Source: Muribaculaceae bacterium (GTDB lineage: Bacteria > Bacteroidota > Bacteroidia > Bacteroidales > Muribaculaceae). From it: a stretch of 64,000 nt of DNA. Every line of letters begins with the position of its first letter. Position 1 is the first letter of the stretch. Below, piece by piece: positions 8,856 through 18,394 of this stretch. Made by a program: the position numbers and the translations under genes. Under the pieces are notes generated by a model. That model did no database searches and was not told the origin of the DNA. It worked only from the letters and a program-made list of their open reading frames with translations. Where the stretch lies: contig JAMPDX010000001.1 in NCBI GenBank assembly GCA_023665425.1, forward strand, positions 411,025 through 475,024, in the 5' to 3' direction.

Positions 8856-11042
8856 ATGAAAAACGAAAATCCCTACATAGACACAATAGCCTCATTATTA
8901 GGCGATAATCGTATCATGGATGCGCTTAAATATGTGCGTGAACATGACAAGAAGCATGTCTGTGCAGATTTGTTGTCAGATTGTGGTATGACATATCGAT
9001 ATATGTTATCATACTTCGAGAACAGCACTCGGAGTGCCTCTGACCCATCGCGCCACGACATCATCGTCAACACACGTGAAGAGTTATGGCGTGCCGCGGA
9101 TATGCTTCATATAGCTGACATCAAATCCACAGCTGAAGGACAATTCTTTTCTGCCATGCGCTCCGCCGGCATTAACGAGGAAAATACCATAATCAATAAT
9201 ATTGCCAAAATCAAAAGTCTGGCATCGAGAATGGATATTGCCCGTGAGGCCGGGGTTAAGTCGGAAGATCTTAACAGGAGTGTGGAGAGAGCTTCCGAGA
9301 AATTGTTTAACAGTGTATGGACTACGGTCTTTTTGCCGAAGGCTGAGCAAACCGCTTTACTGGAATTTTTAACCGCGCCGGAGTCTGCGGCATTATCAAA
9401 TACAAAGGCATTGGTGTTAAGCGCATTGTTGCTCACTTCGCTTAAATATTATGACTATCGTAAGCTTGAAGTATTGCTTAAAAGTGCATTTGCAAATACC
9501 GGCGAGTCAATGCTTACAGCTCGCGCATTGGTAGGAGCACTATTGGTGATTGCCGCATGGCCGGAGCGTGTGCGGAACAACAAAAAGATAACTGCCCTTG
9601 CCATCGCCGTTAGTGATGACGAACACTTGCGTAAGGCTCTCCGTAGCTTTGTCCCTGCAATGCTCCGAACCATTGATACTGAGAGGGTAAACCGCCGCGT
9701 TAAGGATGAGATAATACCCGAATTGATGCGCATGAAGCCCGATATCGAAAAGAGTCTGCGTCGCATGGGTGGCAAAGCTGACATATATGAGATTGAGGAA
9801 AACCCCGATTGGGAAGATCTGCTGAATAAAAGTGGTGTTACAGACAAGCTTAAGGAACTCACTCGTATGCAAATGGATGGAGCTGACATATTCATGTCGG
9901 CATTCTCGCAGATGAAGGGATTTCCCTTCTTCAGACCGGTGTCCAACTGGTTGCTTCCTTTTGATATGGACATCGCCGCGCTAGAGCAGGCTCGCGAAAA
10001 GGTCCCAGCTTCAGTGCTCAAGATGCTGACAAAGGGACATTACTTCTGCGCTTCAGACAAGTATTCAATGGTGTTGGCATTGGAAAAGATGCCCCCTGCT
10101 CAGTTTGAAATGATGAATTCGCAGCTATCCACCCAGATGGATGCGATGAACGAAGAAGCGGCTACAACGTTACTTGGTAACAGTATGTCATTATATGACG
10201 AGATAGGGCTGTATCTCAAGGACTTGTATCGCTTTTATAGGCTGAAAAATGATGATGACACAGATCCGTTCCGTGATATATTCTCCATCCCGCAGATTGA
10301 GCCTTTTATAGCTATGCACGGGGATATCGAGCTGCAGCGTAATATTGCCGAGTTTTATTTCCGCTATGGATACTGGCAGCAAGCATATGATGCCTTCGCA
10401 GTGGTTGCATCGCTGGGGGCCCCTGAAGAGGATGTACTGCAAAAGCAGGGGTACTGTCTGCAGCTCCTCGGTCGCGATGAAGAGGCCCTGGCAGTATATC
10501 AACAGGCAGAATTGATTAATCCCAATTCCGGATGGCTCTTGAAGCGTATCGCTACCCTGCTCAGAGATATGCGGCAATATGAGGAAGCCACCGATTATGC
10601 TCGCCGCGCACTGGAACTCAAAAAGGACAGCTTATCGCTCGAGATGTTGTTGGGCACAACATTGATGCTTGCCGGCAATGCCGATGAAGCATTAAAGATA
10701 TTCTTTAAGATTAAATATCTAAAGCCAAACAACACTAAAGTGTTGCGGCCCATTGCCTGGTGTGAGTTCTTACGAGGTAATTATGATAAAAGTGTGAACC
10801 GATATGATAGCCTCCCCGATATTACAAGCGATGATATGCTCAACTGTGGCCATGCTTTGTTTGCCAAAGGTGATATCAAAGAGGCCATGACACGTTATCG
10901 CACGTGTTTGCGAACACTCAAGGGCGGAAATGACACATTCCGCACCCTAATGCATCAAGACACTGAATACCTTCGGGCAGCAGGCATATCAACCGAGGAG
11001 ATGTCGCTGATGACAGAATTAGTAACAAGCAATTTGGAATAA
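8856..11042 (+). CDS. cytoplasmic tetratricopeptide-repeat protein
   Basis: 728 residues from the ATG at 8856 (MKNENPYIDTIASLLGD). No signal peptide or membrane helix is seen. The first ~470 residues are helical and charged with no family I recognise; residues about 480-710 hold at least five TPR units (for example AEFYFRYGYWQQAYDAF, LLGRDEEALAVYQQAELINP, MRQYEEATDYARRALELK, LAGNADEALKIFFKIKYLKP, FAKGDIKEAMTRYRTCL). Such repeats bind partner proteins, so a scaffold role is likely, but the partner is unknown. It lies 96 bases after the receptor gene and ends at a strong terminator shared with convergent fbaB. Confidence 0.85.
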   Translation: MKNENPYIDTIASLLGDNRIMDALKYVREHDKKHVCADLLSDCGMTYRYMLSYFENSTRSASDPSRHDIIVNTREELWRAADMLHIADIKSTAEGQFFSAMRSAGINEENTIINNIAKIKSLASRMDIAREAGVKSEDLNRSVERASEKLFNSVWTTVFLPKAEQTALLEFLTAPESAALSNTKALVLSALLLTSLKYYDYRKLEVLLKSAFANTGESMLTARALVGALLVIAAWPERVRNNKKITALAIAVSDDEHLRKALRSFVPAMLRTIDTERVNRRVKDEIIPELMRMKPDIEKSLRRMGGKADIYEIEENPDWEDLLNKSGVTDKLKELTRMQMDGADIFMSAFSQMKGFPFFRPVSNWLLPFDMDIAALEQAREKVPASVLKMLTKGHYFCASDKYSMVLALEKMPPAQFEMMNSQLSTQMDAMNEEAATTLLGNSMSLYDEIGLYLKDLYRFYRLKNDDDTDPFRDIFSIPQIEPFIAMHGDIELQRNIAEFYFRYGYWQQAYDAFAVVASLGAPEEDVLQKQGYCLQLLGRDEEALAVYQQAELINPNSGWLLKRIATLLRDMRQYEEATDYARRALELKKDSLSLEMLLGTTLMLAGNADEALKIFFKIKYLKPNNTKVLRPIAWCEFLRGNYDKSVNRYDSLPDITSDDMLNCGHALFAKGDIKEAMTRYRTCLRTLKGGNDTFRTLMHQDTEYLRAAGISTEEMSLMTELVTSNLE

Positions 11043-11064
11043 ACTCCAATCCTGATAAAACAGG

Positions 11065-11097
11065 AAAATCCGCAAGTGTAAGGCTTGCGGATTTTTT
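11065..11097. terminator. bidirectional intrinsic terminator between TPR gene and fbaB
   Basis: A perfect 12-bp stem (11065-11076 with 11084-11095, core ATCCGCAAG/CTTGCGGAT) with a 7-base loop, A-rich before and T-rich after, serves both converging genes. Confidence 0.88.
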
Positions 11098-11114
11098 GAT
11101 GATTTCGTATGGTC

Positions 11115-12173
11115 TCAGGCAATAGTAATTTCCGGGTCGAGATATACATCCTGTATGGTGTTGAGCAACTTGATGCCATCATCCATCGGATGTTGGAAAG
11201 CCTTGCGTCCACATATCAGGCCCATACCACCGGCTCGTTTATTCACAACAGCAGTAAACACCGCGTCAGCCAAGTCAGAAGATCCATGTGATGCTCCACC
11301 CGAGTTGATAAGCCCCACACGCCCCATGTATCCGTTGGCCACTTGATAACGGCACAGGTCAATAGGATTGTCGGTGGTTAGCTTGGTATACATTTTTTCG
11401 TCATATCTGCCAAAGCCTATGGCCTTAAAACCACCATTATTTGTTGGTAGCTTTTGTTTCACAATATCGGCCTGGATGGTGACACCGAGTCTGTCAGCCT
11501 GCCCGGTAAGGTCTGCTGACGAGTGATAGTCCACTCCATCCTTCGTGAAAGCACTGTTGCGCAAGTAGCACCACAGCACAGTCACCAGCCCCAGTTCATG
11601 TGCATACTCAAAGGCTTCAGCCACCTGCACAAGCTGGTCGCGGCTTTCTTCGGAGCCGAAATAGATAGTTGCACCCACAGCAGCCGCGCCAAGGTTCCAC
11701 GCCTCCCTCACAGTGCCGAACATCACCTGATTATAGCTATTGGGGTAGGTGAGAAGCTCATTATGATTGAGCTTCAAAAGGAAGGGAATTTTGTGGGCAT
11801 ATTTACGGGCTACCGCGCCCAGATTGCCAAAAGATGAAGCCACGGCATTGCAGCCACCCTCAATGGCCAGGCGCACAATATTCTCGGGGTCAAAATATAT
11901 TGGGTTTGGAGCGAACGATGCCCCGGCAGAATGTTCGATATCCTGGTCTACCGGGAGTATTGACAGATATCCGGTATTGGCCAGACGGCCATGGCCGAGT
12001 AAGCGCTGCAAATTATTGAGAGTTTGAATATTACGATCAGTGTTAATCCAAATTTTGTCGATGATATCTGGAGAGGGGACATGTATCATGGACTTATCGA
12101 TAGTTGTACACTTGTGTTCGAGCAGCGACTCCGCTTTGTCGCCTAAAAGATTGACGAGATTTTCGTGACTCAT
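11115..12173 (-). CDS. fbaB: class I fructose-bisphosphate aldolase (FbaB/DhnA type)
   Basis: 352 residues from ATG 12173 ([20 protein letters not shown]), very close in length and sequence to E. coli FbaB. It cleaves fructose 1,6-bisphosphate through a Schiff base; the lysine is probably K239 in [10 protein letters not shown]. Family hallmarks are [50 protein letters not shown] and the phosphate-binding [21 protein letters not shown] 39 bases upstream extends the frame, but the added residues do not match the family. It converges on the upstream TPR gene, and its promoter region backs onto that of gyrA. Confidence 0.96.
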   Translation of the reverse strand: MSHENLVNLLGDKAESLLEHKCTTIDKSMIHVPSPDIIDKIWINTDRNIQTLNNLQRLLGHGRLANTGYLSILPVDQDIEHSAGASFAPNPIYFDPENIVRLAIEGGCNAVASSFGNLGAVARKYAHKIPFLLKLNHNELLTYPNSYNQVMFGTVREAWNLGAAAVGATIYFGSEESRDQLVQVAEAFEYAHELGLVTVLWCYLRNSAFTKDGVDYHSSADLTGQADRLGVTIQADIVKQKLPTNNGGFKAIGFGRYDEKMYTKLTTDNPIDLCRYQVANGYMGRVGLINSGGASHGSSDLADAVFTAVVNKRAGGMGLICGRKAFQHPMDDGIKLLNTIQDVYLDPEITIA

Positions 12174-12276
12174 AGTATCATGATTTAGTATTATATGTTT
12201 ATAACACGCCAAAGATGAAAAAGATTATTAACATATTTAATAAAATATATTTATGAATAAAAGCAAAGGTTGTCGG

Positions 12277-12308
12277 TTTGGATAATTGGTATTTTTTTTG
12301 TAATTTTG
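12277..12308 (+). promoter_or_regulatory. promoter of gyrA
   Basis: TTTG (12277-12280), 20 bases, TAATTTTG (12301-12308). Predicted start near 12314, leaving an ~80-base leader before gyrA. Confidence 0.82.
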
Positions 12309-12394
12309 TGCTGATTTTTGGTCCTGCTCTTTGACCGTATTATGCTCGGTCGTCAGGGTCACTCTCCTCTACTTTTAAAAACTGTGTAAGAACG

Positions 12395-14935
12395 ATGCAA
12401 CAAGAAGACAGAATTATCCCGGTCAATATTGACACGGAGATGAAAAAGAGCTATATTGACTATTCAATGTCGGTGATAGTGTCGCGTGCACTGCCTGACG
12501 TTCGTGATGGCTTTAAGCCGGTTCACCGCCGTGTGCTATTCGGTATGGATGCTTTAGGCAATCACTTCTCCGGGGAGACAAAGAAGAGCGCTCGTATAGT
12601 GGGAGAGGTTATGGGTAAGTATCACCCTCACGGTGACTCTTCAATCTATCTCACTATGGTGCGAATGGCTCAGGAATGGAGTCTGAGATATCCTCTTGTC
12701 TTTGGCCAGGGTAACATGGGCTCAATCGATGGTGACTCTCCGGCAGCCATGCGTTACACCGAGGTTAAGCTTGAGCGTATGGGCGAGGAGATGCTGCGTG
12801 ACCTTGATGCTGACACTGTAGACTTTGATCCTAACTTCGATAATACACTCACTGAGCCCTCAGTGCTTCCTACACGATTCCCCAACCTGCTCGTGAACGG
12901 AGCAAGCGGTATTGCTGTGGGTATGGCTACCAATATGCCTCCTCACAACCTCACAGAGTGTTTGAACGGTGCCATCGCTCTGGTAGACAATCGCGACATG
13001 ACCGTAGAGGACTTGATGCAATATATCAAGGCTCCCGACTTCCCCACAGGTGGCGAGATTTACGGCCTGCAAGGTGTCAAGGATGCTTTCGAGACCGGCC
13101 GTGGCCGCATCATAATCCGCGCCAAGGCAGAGATAGAATCTGATGGTGACCATGACAAGATTGTGATCAGCGAGATTCCATACGGCGTGATAAAGAAAGA
13201 CTTGGTGAAGAGTATCGCCGACATGGTCATAGAGAAGAAAATTGAAGGTATTGTCGACATTACTGACACCTCAGCACGAGGCAAGATTGACATCACTATT
13301 GATATCAAGCGAGATGCAAATGCGGCTGTGGTCCTCAATAAGCTGTATAAGATGACCGCGCTACAGACATCCTTCTCAGTGAATAATGTAGCTTTGGTCA
13401 AGGGGCGCCCCAAGACACTTAACCTCAAGGAGCTCCTCGAGGCATTTATAGACCACCGTCATGAGGTGGTGATACGTCGTACCAAATTCGAGCTGCGAAA
13501 AGCCGAGGAACGTGCACATATTGTCAAAGGTCTGATGATAGCCTGCGACAATATTGATGAGGTGATACACATAATCCGCTCATCTGCCACTACCGATGAG
13601 GCCCGCGAGCGTTTGGGTCAACGCTTTGAATTGGATGAAGTTCAGACACGCGCCATAGTAGAGATGCGCCTGCGTCAGCTCACCGGATTGGAAATGGACA
13701 AGTTACGCGCTGAATATGCTGAACTTATGGCCCTCATTGAACACCTGAACGAGATACTCAATAACGACCAGGTCTGCCGCGACCTTATTAAGAAAGAGCT
13801 TGAAGAGGTGCGCGATAAGTATGGCGATGAGCGTCGCACCACCATCAAACCCTTCAGCGGCGAGCTCAAGGATGAAGACTTCGTGGCTGATGACCCGATG
13901 ATTATTACCATCTCTCATATGGGCTATATCAAGCGTACTCCATTGGCTGAATTCCGCGCTCAACACCGTGGCGGCGTGGGCGCCAAGGGAAGCGACACTC
14001 GCGACTCAGACTTTATAGAGCATATCTATCCGGCCACAAACCATAATTACATGCTCTTCTTCACCCAGAAAGGTCTCTGCTACTGGCTCAAGGTATACGA
14101 GATACCCGAGGGGGCAAAGAACACCAAGGGGCGCGCCATCCAGAATATGCTCAATATCGACAGTGATGATGCAGTCAATGCCTTTATACGCGTTGAGCAT
14201 CTGGATGATGAAGAGTTTACCAAATCGCACAATCTCATCTTCTGTACAAAGAACGGTGTTGTCAAGAAGACTCCGCTTTCAGCTTATGCCAATCCGCGAA
14301 AGGTTGGTGTCAAGGCAATCGTAATTCGTGAGGATGACCGTGTGATAGATGTCTGCCTGACCGATGGTGACTCACAGGTAATTCTCGCCGACAAACTGGG
14401 CCGTGCCATCAGATTTGACGAAAGCCTGGTGCGCGAGATGGGACGTGTCTCCACCGGTGTCAAGGGTATGACTCTCGGCAGCGAAGATGACGAGGTTATC
14501 GGTATGATTACAATGCCCAAAGATACACAAAACACCATTATGGTAGTATCATCTAACGGCTATGGCAAGCGCTCTGTAGTAGATGATTATCGCATGACAG
14601 GACGTGGTGCTAAGGGTGTCAAGACGCTGGCCATTACCGATAAGACAGGTGACCTTGTGGCCATTAAGAGTGTGAATGATGACAATGATTTGGTGATTAT
14701 CAACAAGAGTGGTATCACCATACGTCTGTCGTTGGCTAATGTCCCGGTGCAAGGACGTGCCACTCAGGGGGTTAAACTTATAGACCTCAAGAAGCGCGGC
14801 GATTCAATAGCATCTGTTTGCAAAGTGGACTCAGACAAGGAGGAGGAAGAAATTGCCGAGCAAGCTGCTGAGGCTGCAGAGGAAGCAACTACGACCGAAA
14901 GTTCTTTTGAAACACAAGAGCATGAAGAAAATTAA
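12395..14935 (+). CDS. gyrA: DNA gyrase subunit A
   Basis: 846 residues. It is the DNA-cleaving subunit of gyrase. The catalytic tyrosine is Y121 in SPAAMRYTEV; the quinolone region reads HPHGDSSIYLTMVRMAQ with serine retained at the position of E. coli S83 (S82 here) and leucine where E. coli has D87. The C-terminal pinwheel carries a GyrA-box variant, QHRGGVGAKG, which separates it from ParC, and ends in a strongly acidic tail rich in E and A (about residues 812-846). The start at 12395 (MQQEDRIIPVNIDTEMKKSY) fits the family. An exported TPR protein gene follows on the same strand. Confidence 0.98.
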   Translation: MQQEDRIIPVNIDTEMKKSYIDYSMSVIVSRALPDVRDGFKPVHRRVLFGMDALGNHFSGETKKSARIVGEVMGKYHPHGDSSIYLTMVRMAQEWSLRYPLVFGQGNMGSIDGDSPAAMRYTEVKLERMGEEMLRDLDADTVDFDPNFDNTLTEPSVLPTRFPNLLVNGASGIAVGMATNMPPHNLTECLNGAIALVDNRDMTVEDLMQYIKAPDFPTGGEIYGLQGVKDAFETGRGRIIIRAKAEIESDGDHDKIVISEIPYGVIKKDLVKSIADMVIEKKIEGIVDITDTSARGKIDITIDIKRDANAAVVLNKLYKMTALQTSFSVNNVALVKGRPKTLNLKELLEAFIDHRHEVVIRRTKFELRKAEERAHIVKGLMIACDNIDEVIHIIRSSATTDEARERLGQRFELDEVQTRAIVEMRLRQLTGLEMDKLRAEYAELMALIEHLNEILNNDQVCRDLIKKELEEVRDKYGDERRTTIKPFSGELKDEDFVADDPMIITISHMGYIKRTPLAEFRAQHRGGVGAKGSDTRDSDFIEHIYPATNHNYMLFFTQKGLCYWLKVYEIPEGAKNTKGRAIQNMLNIDSDDAVNAFIRVEHLDDEEFTKSHNLIFCTKNGVVKKTPLSAYANPRKVGVKAIVIREDDRVIDVCLTDGDSQVILADKLGRAIRFDESLVREMGRVSTGVKGMTLGSEDDEVIGMITMPKDTQNTIMVVSSNGYGKRSVVDDYRMTGRGAKGVKTLAITDKTGDLVAIKSVNDDNDLVIINKSGITIRLSLANVPVQGRATQGVKLIDLKKRGDSIASVCKVDSDKEEEEIAEQAAEAAEEATTTESSFETQEHEEN

Positions 14936-15067
14936 TCAACTCGATTAAGCTTACAATGCTTTTTGCACTCAAATAAGAGAACTATATATCCATCTTTAAC
15001 GTTATTTACAAAAGTACCGTCGCGAAAAGTCGCCCAAATAAGCAAAACAATTAAATCACATACAATT

Positions 15068-16138
15068 ATGAAAAAACTTATTGTACTCGCACTGGCTGCC
15101 GTAGGCATATTCACAGTGCAAGCCCAAGAACAAGCCCAAGATGTCAAAGCTATCTACGAGCAAGGCAAAAATCTGGAGAAGGTTTTTGACAAAGTAAAAG
15201 CTAATCCTGATGCAGAAGCTGCCGAGTCTCTTATGAAGGCCTTTGAGCTTTATGATCAGGTGATGCAGGCAGAGGCCAATTCACCCAAGCCCAAATATGC
15301 TGAAAAGATCCAGAAGTCACTGATGGCTCACACTGTCAACAACGACTTCCAGAGAGCAGCTATCGCTCTATTTAACGGTGACAAGAAGTATCCCCAGGCA
15401 TACGACGCATTCATGACAAGCGGTATGGCCACACAGGCTTCCGGCTTGCTGCCCGACACTGTTTATGCAGTTGACTTCTACAACGCCGGTAATTGTGCAT
15501 ACGGCACTGATTTTGAGGCTGCTATCGCTGCTTACGATGCTGCAATCAATGCAAACATTACAGACCCCAACGCATACGTGTATGCAATCGGCGCCCGTCA
15601 GCAACTCGCTGCTGCCAATCCCGATAAAAAGGAGCAATATAACAAGGAGATTAGTGCCATCGCCGAGAAGGGTATAGGGGCTTTCGGTTACAAACAGCCC
15701 GCTCTCGCCAATCTTCAGGACTTCCTGCTCGACTGTTACCTGCAGCAATACTTTGATGCCAAGGATTTTGATCAGGCTCTCGCCATCCTGGCCAAAGCTG
15801 AGCAGGCTGACCCCACCAATGATAATGTATATCGTCTGAAAGGCCTCACCGGTTATGCCAAGGGTGACATCCAGCTAACTCAAGAGGGCTTCTTGAAGAT
15901 GGGTGAACTCTCCAACAACTTCGATTACCTCTACTCAGCAGCTGACGATATCAATAGCCAGGGTAAGTCAGTGCTCGGTTCTGCTAATGCATCAAACAAG
16001 CAGCAGATTATTGATATCTTCAACAACGCCCTCAAGCTTGCCAACAAGGCTCTCACTGTACCCGAGGCTAATGCTGACCGCGTGAATTACCTCATTGAGG
16101 ATATCAACTATAACATCGAAAATGCCAACAAGCTCTAA
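15068..16138 (+). CDS. exported TPR-containing protein
   Basis: 356 residues from ATG 15068. The signal peptide MKKLIVLALAAVGIFTVQAQ is clear. The mature part is helical and Ala-rich with degenerate TPR units (NAGNCAYGTDFEAAIAAYDA, QYFDAKDFDQALAILAKAEQ, RLKGLTGYAKGDIQLTQEGF), suggesting a periplasmic binding or scaffold role of unknown target. In-frame codons upstream to 14963 lack a plausible start and would spoil the signal peptide. It sits 132 bases after gyrA, an arrangement I believe is kept in other Bacteroidales, and is closed by a hairpin at 16165-16205. Confidence 0.86.
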   Translation: MKKLIVLALAAVGIFTVQAQEQAQDVKAIYEQGKNLEKVFDKVKANPDAEAAESLMKAFELYDQVMQAEANSPKPKYAEKIQKSLMAHTVNNDFQRAAIALFNGDKKYPQAYDAFMTSGMATQASGLLPDTVYAVDFYNAGNCAYGTDFEAAIAAYDAAINANITDPNAYVYAIGARQQLAAANPDKKEQYNKEISAIAEKGIGAFGYKQPALANLQDFLLDCYLQQYFDAKDFDQALAILAKAEQADPTNDNVYRLKGLTGYAKGDIQLTQEGFLKMGELSNNFDYLYSAADDINSQGKSVLGSANASNKQQIIDIFNNALKLANKALTVPEANADRVNYLIEDINYNIENANKL

Positions 16139-16164
16139 AAACTTGTTTAATAAATCACTCTTAT

Positions 16165-16205
16165 AAAACCATTCCTGCGAGCCAATCACTCGCAGGAATA
16201 GTTTT
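16165..16205 (+). terminator. hairpin terminator after exported TPR gene
   Basis: Stem ATTCCTGCGAG/CTCGCAGGAAT (16171-16181 with 16189-16199), extended across one mismatch by AAAAC/GTTTT, loop of 7 bases, short T run. Confidence 0.72.
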
Positions 16206-16298
16206 GTAATCTTCGCAGACAGGTAAGATGTGGCGTTGAATTTCACTTGTTGGTTTACTACCTGCCGTGAAGACTATAAAGGCTATTGATACATAACT

Positions 16299-17528
16299 AT
16301 GAAAAAGAAAGGACTCATATTTTTAGCCATAATCTTGTCATCGATAGCCTTCGGTGTCATAGCCGGACCACCCTCGCCTCGCAAAAAACTTAGGCAGGCC
16401 GAAAAACTTGTGGGAGACTTCTCAAAAATCGATGAGGCCCGTAAGTTGTTTAAGGAGGTGCTGGATGACTCTACTTATATACCCGATGCACACACTTACT
16501 TCGTAGGGGCGGATATCGAACGAGGCGCCTATAAACATTACTATAAACTGCTGTCGATCAACCGAAATGACAAGTCGGTAGACCGAGCTGTCATGGCCGA
16601 TGCGCTCATCAATGCATACAGATACTCCTTGCAAAGTATGGCCCTCGACTCGGTGCCCGATAAGAAGGGTGTGATAAAGGTGAAGTACAGTCCCGACTTG
16701 TCGCAATGGATAAGCGAGAATGCCCCCTCCATTTATAACGCCGGCATCGCTTATCTCAATAAGAATCGGTATGACAAGGCATACACCGCATTTTTGGAAT
16801 ATGCCAACTTGCCGGATAAACCATATTATACCACCATGGAGCCGATGAGCGACTCCATACGTGCCACTGTATACTTTTATAGTGGGGTGATGGCATATAA
16901 GGAGGGAAATTTTGAGCCCGCTCTGGTAGCGTTTGATTTGGCGCGAAAACATGGATATGTACGCAAAGAAGTCTTCCTCAATCAAATATCATGCTTGTCA
17001 AATTTGGCTCGCCTGCATCCTGAAAATCGCGACTCAATATCATATAGAATAACACGTGTAGCCCATGACGGCCTCTCCTTGTACAGTGTCTCGGCCACCC
17101 CGGTGTTTATACAGAAGTATGTAGCCGGTATGCTATATGAAGATAAGCCGGAACTTGCCCTTGTAGCCCTTGATACTGCATTGATACGCCACCCCAATAT
17201 GACAATGTTGTTGACTATGAAGGCTGGTGTATATGCTACAATGAAAGGAAAAGAGCAGGATGCCGCCGAGACATACATACTGGCCGCCTCTGACTCTGCT
17301 GCAGATGCCACCACGCTCAAGACGGCCTCCAAATATTTGGCAAAATATGGCATTGAACAGCTGGACAACGTGTCCGGGCGTAATAAACAAGCACGTAAAC
17401 GCCAAAAGGAAATACGCCAAAGTTATCTGCAACCGTCATTAGATTTTGCTCAACGAGCAATAGCCTTGCTACCTGAAGACGAAGAATTGCTCAATGTTAT
17501 TGAGACCGTCTCATACAGGTTGATTTAG
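16299..17528 (+). CDS. exported TPR-like protein
   Basis: 409 residues. The N terminus MKKKGLIFLAIILSSIAFGV followed by IAG is a signal sequence, so the protein is periplasmic or membrane-held. Helical repeats of TPR type appear throughout (for example YNAGIAYLNKNRYDKAYTAF, FYSGVMAYKEGNFEPALVAF, LYEDKPELALVALDTALIRH, LDFAQRAIALLPEDEELLNV). No enzymatic motif is seen and I do not recognise a named family. It may act with the preceding TPR protein, but it is separated from it by a terminator, and a strong new promoter for the next gene begins directly after its stop. Confidence 0.82.
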   Translation: MKKKGLIFLAIILSSIAFGVIAGPPSPRKKLRQAEKLVGDFSKIDEARKLFKEVLDDSTYIPDAHTYFVGADIERGAYKHYYKLLSINRNDKSVDRAVMADALINAYRYSLQSMALDSVPDKKGVIKVKYSPDLSQWISENAPSIYNAGIAYLNKNRYDKAYTAFLEYANLPDKPYYTTMEPMSDSIRATVYFYSGVMAYKEGNFEPALVAFDLARKHGYVRKEVFLNQISCLSNLARLHPENRDSISYRITRVAHDGLSLYSVSATPVFIQKYVAGMLYEDKPELALVALDTALIRHPNMTMLLTMKAGVYATMKGKEQDAAETYILAASDSAADATTLKTASKYLAKYGIEQLDNVSGRNKQARKRQKEIRQSYLQPSLDFAQRAIALLPEDEELLNVIETVSYRLI

Positions 17529-17547
17529 ATAATCTCATGAAACGATA

Positions 17548-17579
17548 TTTGGTGATTTGAGCATTTATTCGTAATTTTG
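17548..17579 (+). promoter_or_regulatory. promoter of the mannosyltransferase-mscS-amylase run
   Basis: TTTG (17548-17551), 20 bases, TAATTTTG (17572-17579): full consensus. Its -7 box covers the TTG at 17577, ruling it out as a start and favouring ATG 17616. Confidence 0.85.
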
Positions 17580-17615
17580 CAGTATGTTTTATCCCTGGCG
17601 GGGATTATATCCAGT

Positions 17616-18362
17616 ATGAAAGAGGCATTAGTTATCATACCTACTTATAATGAGATAGAGAATATCTCCAAAATAATAGAGGCTGTGTTGGGGTTGAGCG
17701 TACCCTTTGATATACTTATCATTGATGACGGGTCGCCGGACGGTACTGCCGAAGTTGTCATGCAGAAGATGCAGGAACATCCCGGACGCATCTTTTTGGA
17801 GCAGCGACAGGGCAAGTTAGGCCTCGGCACCGCTTATATCCATGGTTTCAAATGGGCCCTGGCTCACGGCTATGAATTTGTGACTGAGATGGATGCCGAC
17901 TTTTCGCATAATCCCAATGATTTGCCGAGGCTGCTCGATGCTCTAAAGACTGAAAAGGCGGATGTGGCAATTGGCTCCCGATATATTACCGGTGTGAATG
18001 TGGTAAATTGGCCTATGGGGCGTGTCTTAATGTCGTTCTATGCCTCCATGTATGTGCGTCTGGTGACACGTATGAAGGTACGCGACACCACCGCCGGCTT
18101 TGTCTGCTGGCGCCGCAGAGTGCTCGAAGCATTAGAGCTCGACAAGATTGAGTTTAAGGGCTATGCTTTCCAGATAGAAATGAAATTCAAAGCCTATAAG
18201 CGAGGCTTCAAAATAGTAGAGGTGCCTATAATATTTGTAAACAGAGTGTTAGGTACATCCAAAATGAATGGCAGTATCTTTGGCGAAGCTGTGTTTGGAG
18301 TCATCAAGCTCAGGCTCAAATCGCTGTTCAAGAAATACCCTCAGGCAGAACCGCTTAAATAA
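17616..18362 (+). CDS. polyprenol-phosphate mannosyltransferase (GT2, DPM1-like)
   Basis: 248 residues from ATG 17616 (MKEALVIIPTYNEIENIS). It belongs to the GT-A glycosyltransferase family 2 that moves mannose (or another hexose) from a nucleotide sugar to a polyprenyl phosphate at the inner membrane, supplying protein or polysaccharide glycosylation. Motifs are IIDDGSPDGT (nucleotide binding), EMDADFSHNP (metal-binding DAD), DTTAGFVCWRR and the family signature NRVLGTSKM. The C-terminal membrane helices of longer homologues are absent, so it is the short, soluble-type form. It is followed after 32 bases by mscS. Confidence 0.9.
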   Translation: MKEALVIIPTYNEIENISKIIEAVLGLSVPFDILIIDDGSPDGTAEVVMQKMQEHPGRIFLEQRQGKLGLGTAYIHGFKWALAHGYEFVTEMDADFSHNPNDLPRLLDALKTEKADVAIGSRYITGVNVVNWPMGRVLMSFYASMYVRLVTRMKVRDTTAGFVCWRRRVLEALELDKIEFKGYAFQIEMKFKAYKRGFKIVEVPIIFVNRVLGTSKMNGSIFGEAVFGVIKLRLKSLFKKYPQAEPLK

Positions 18363-18394
18363 AATCCAAACATATAAATAGCAACTGATACATC

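Noticed and set aside
9455..10021. 188-residue minus-strand frame within the cytoplasmic TPR gene
   Set aside because: Ser/Arg-rich antisense translation of a well-supported gene, no motif.
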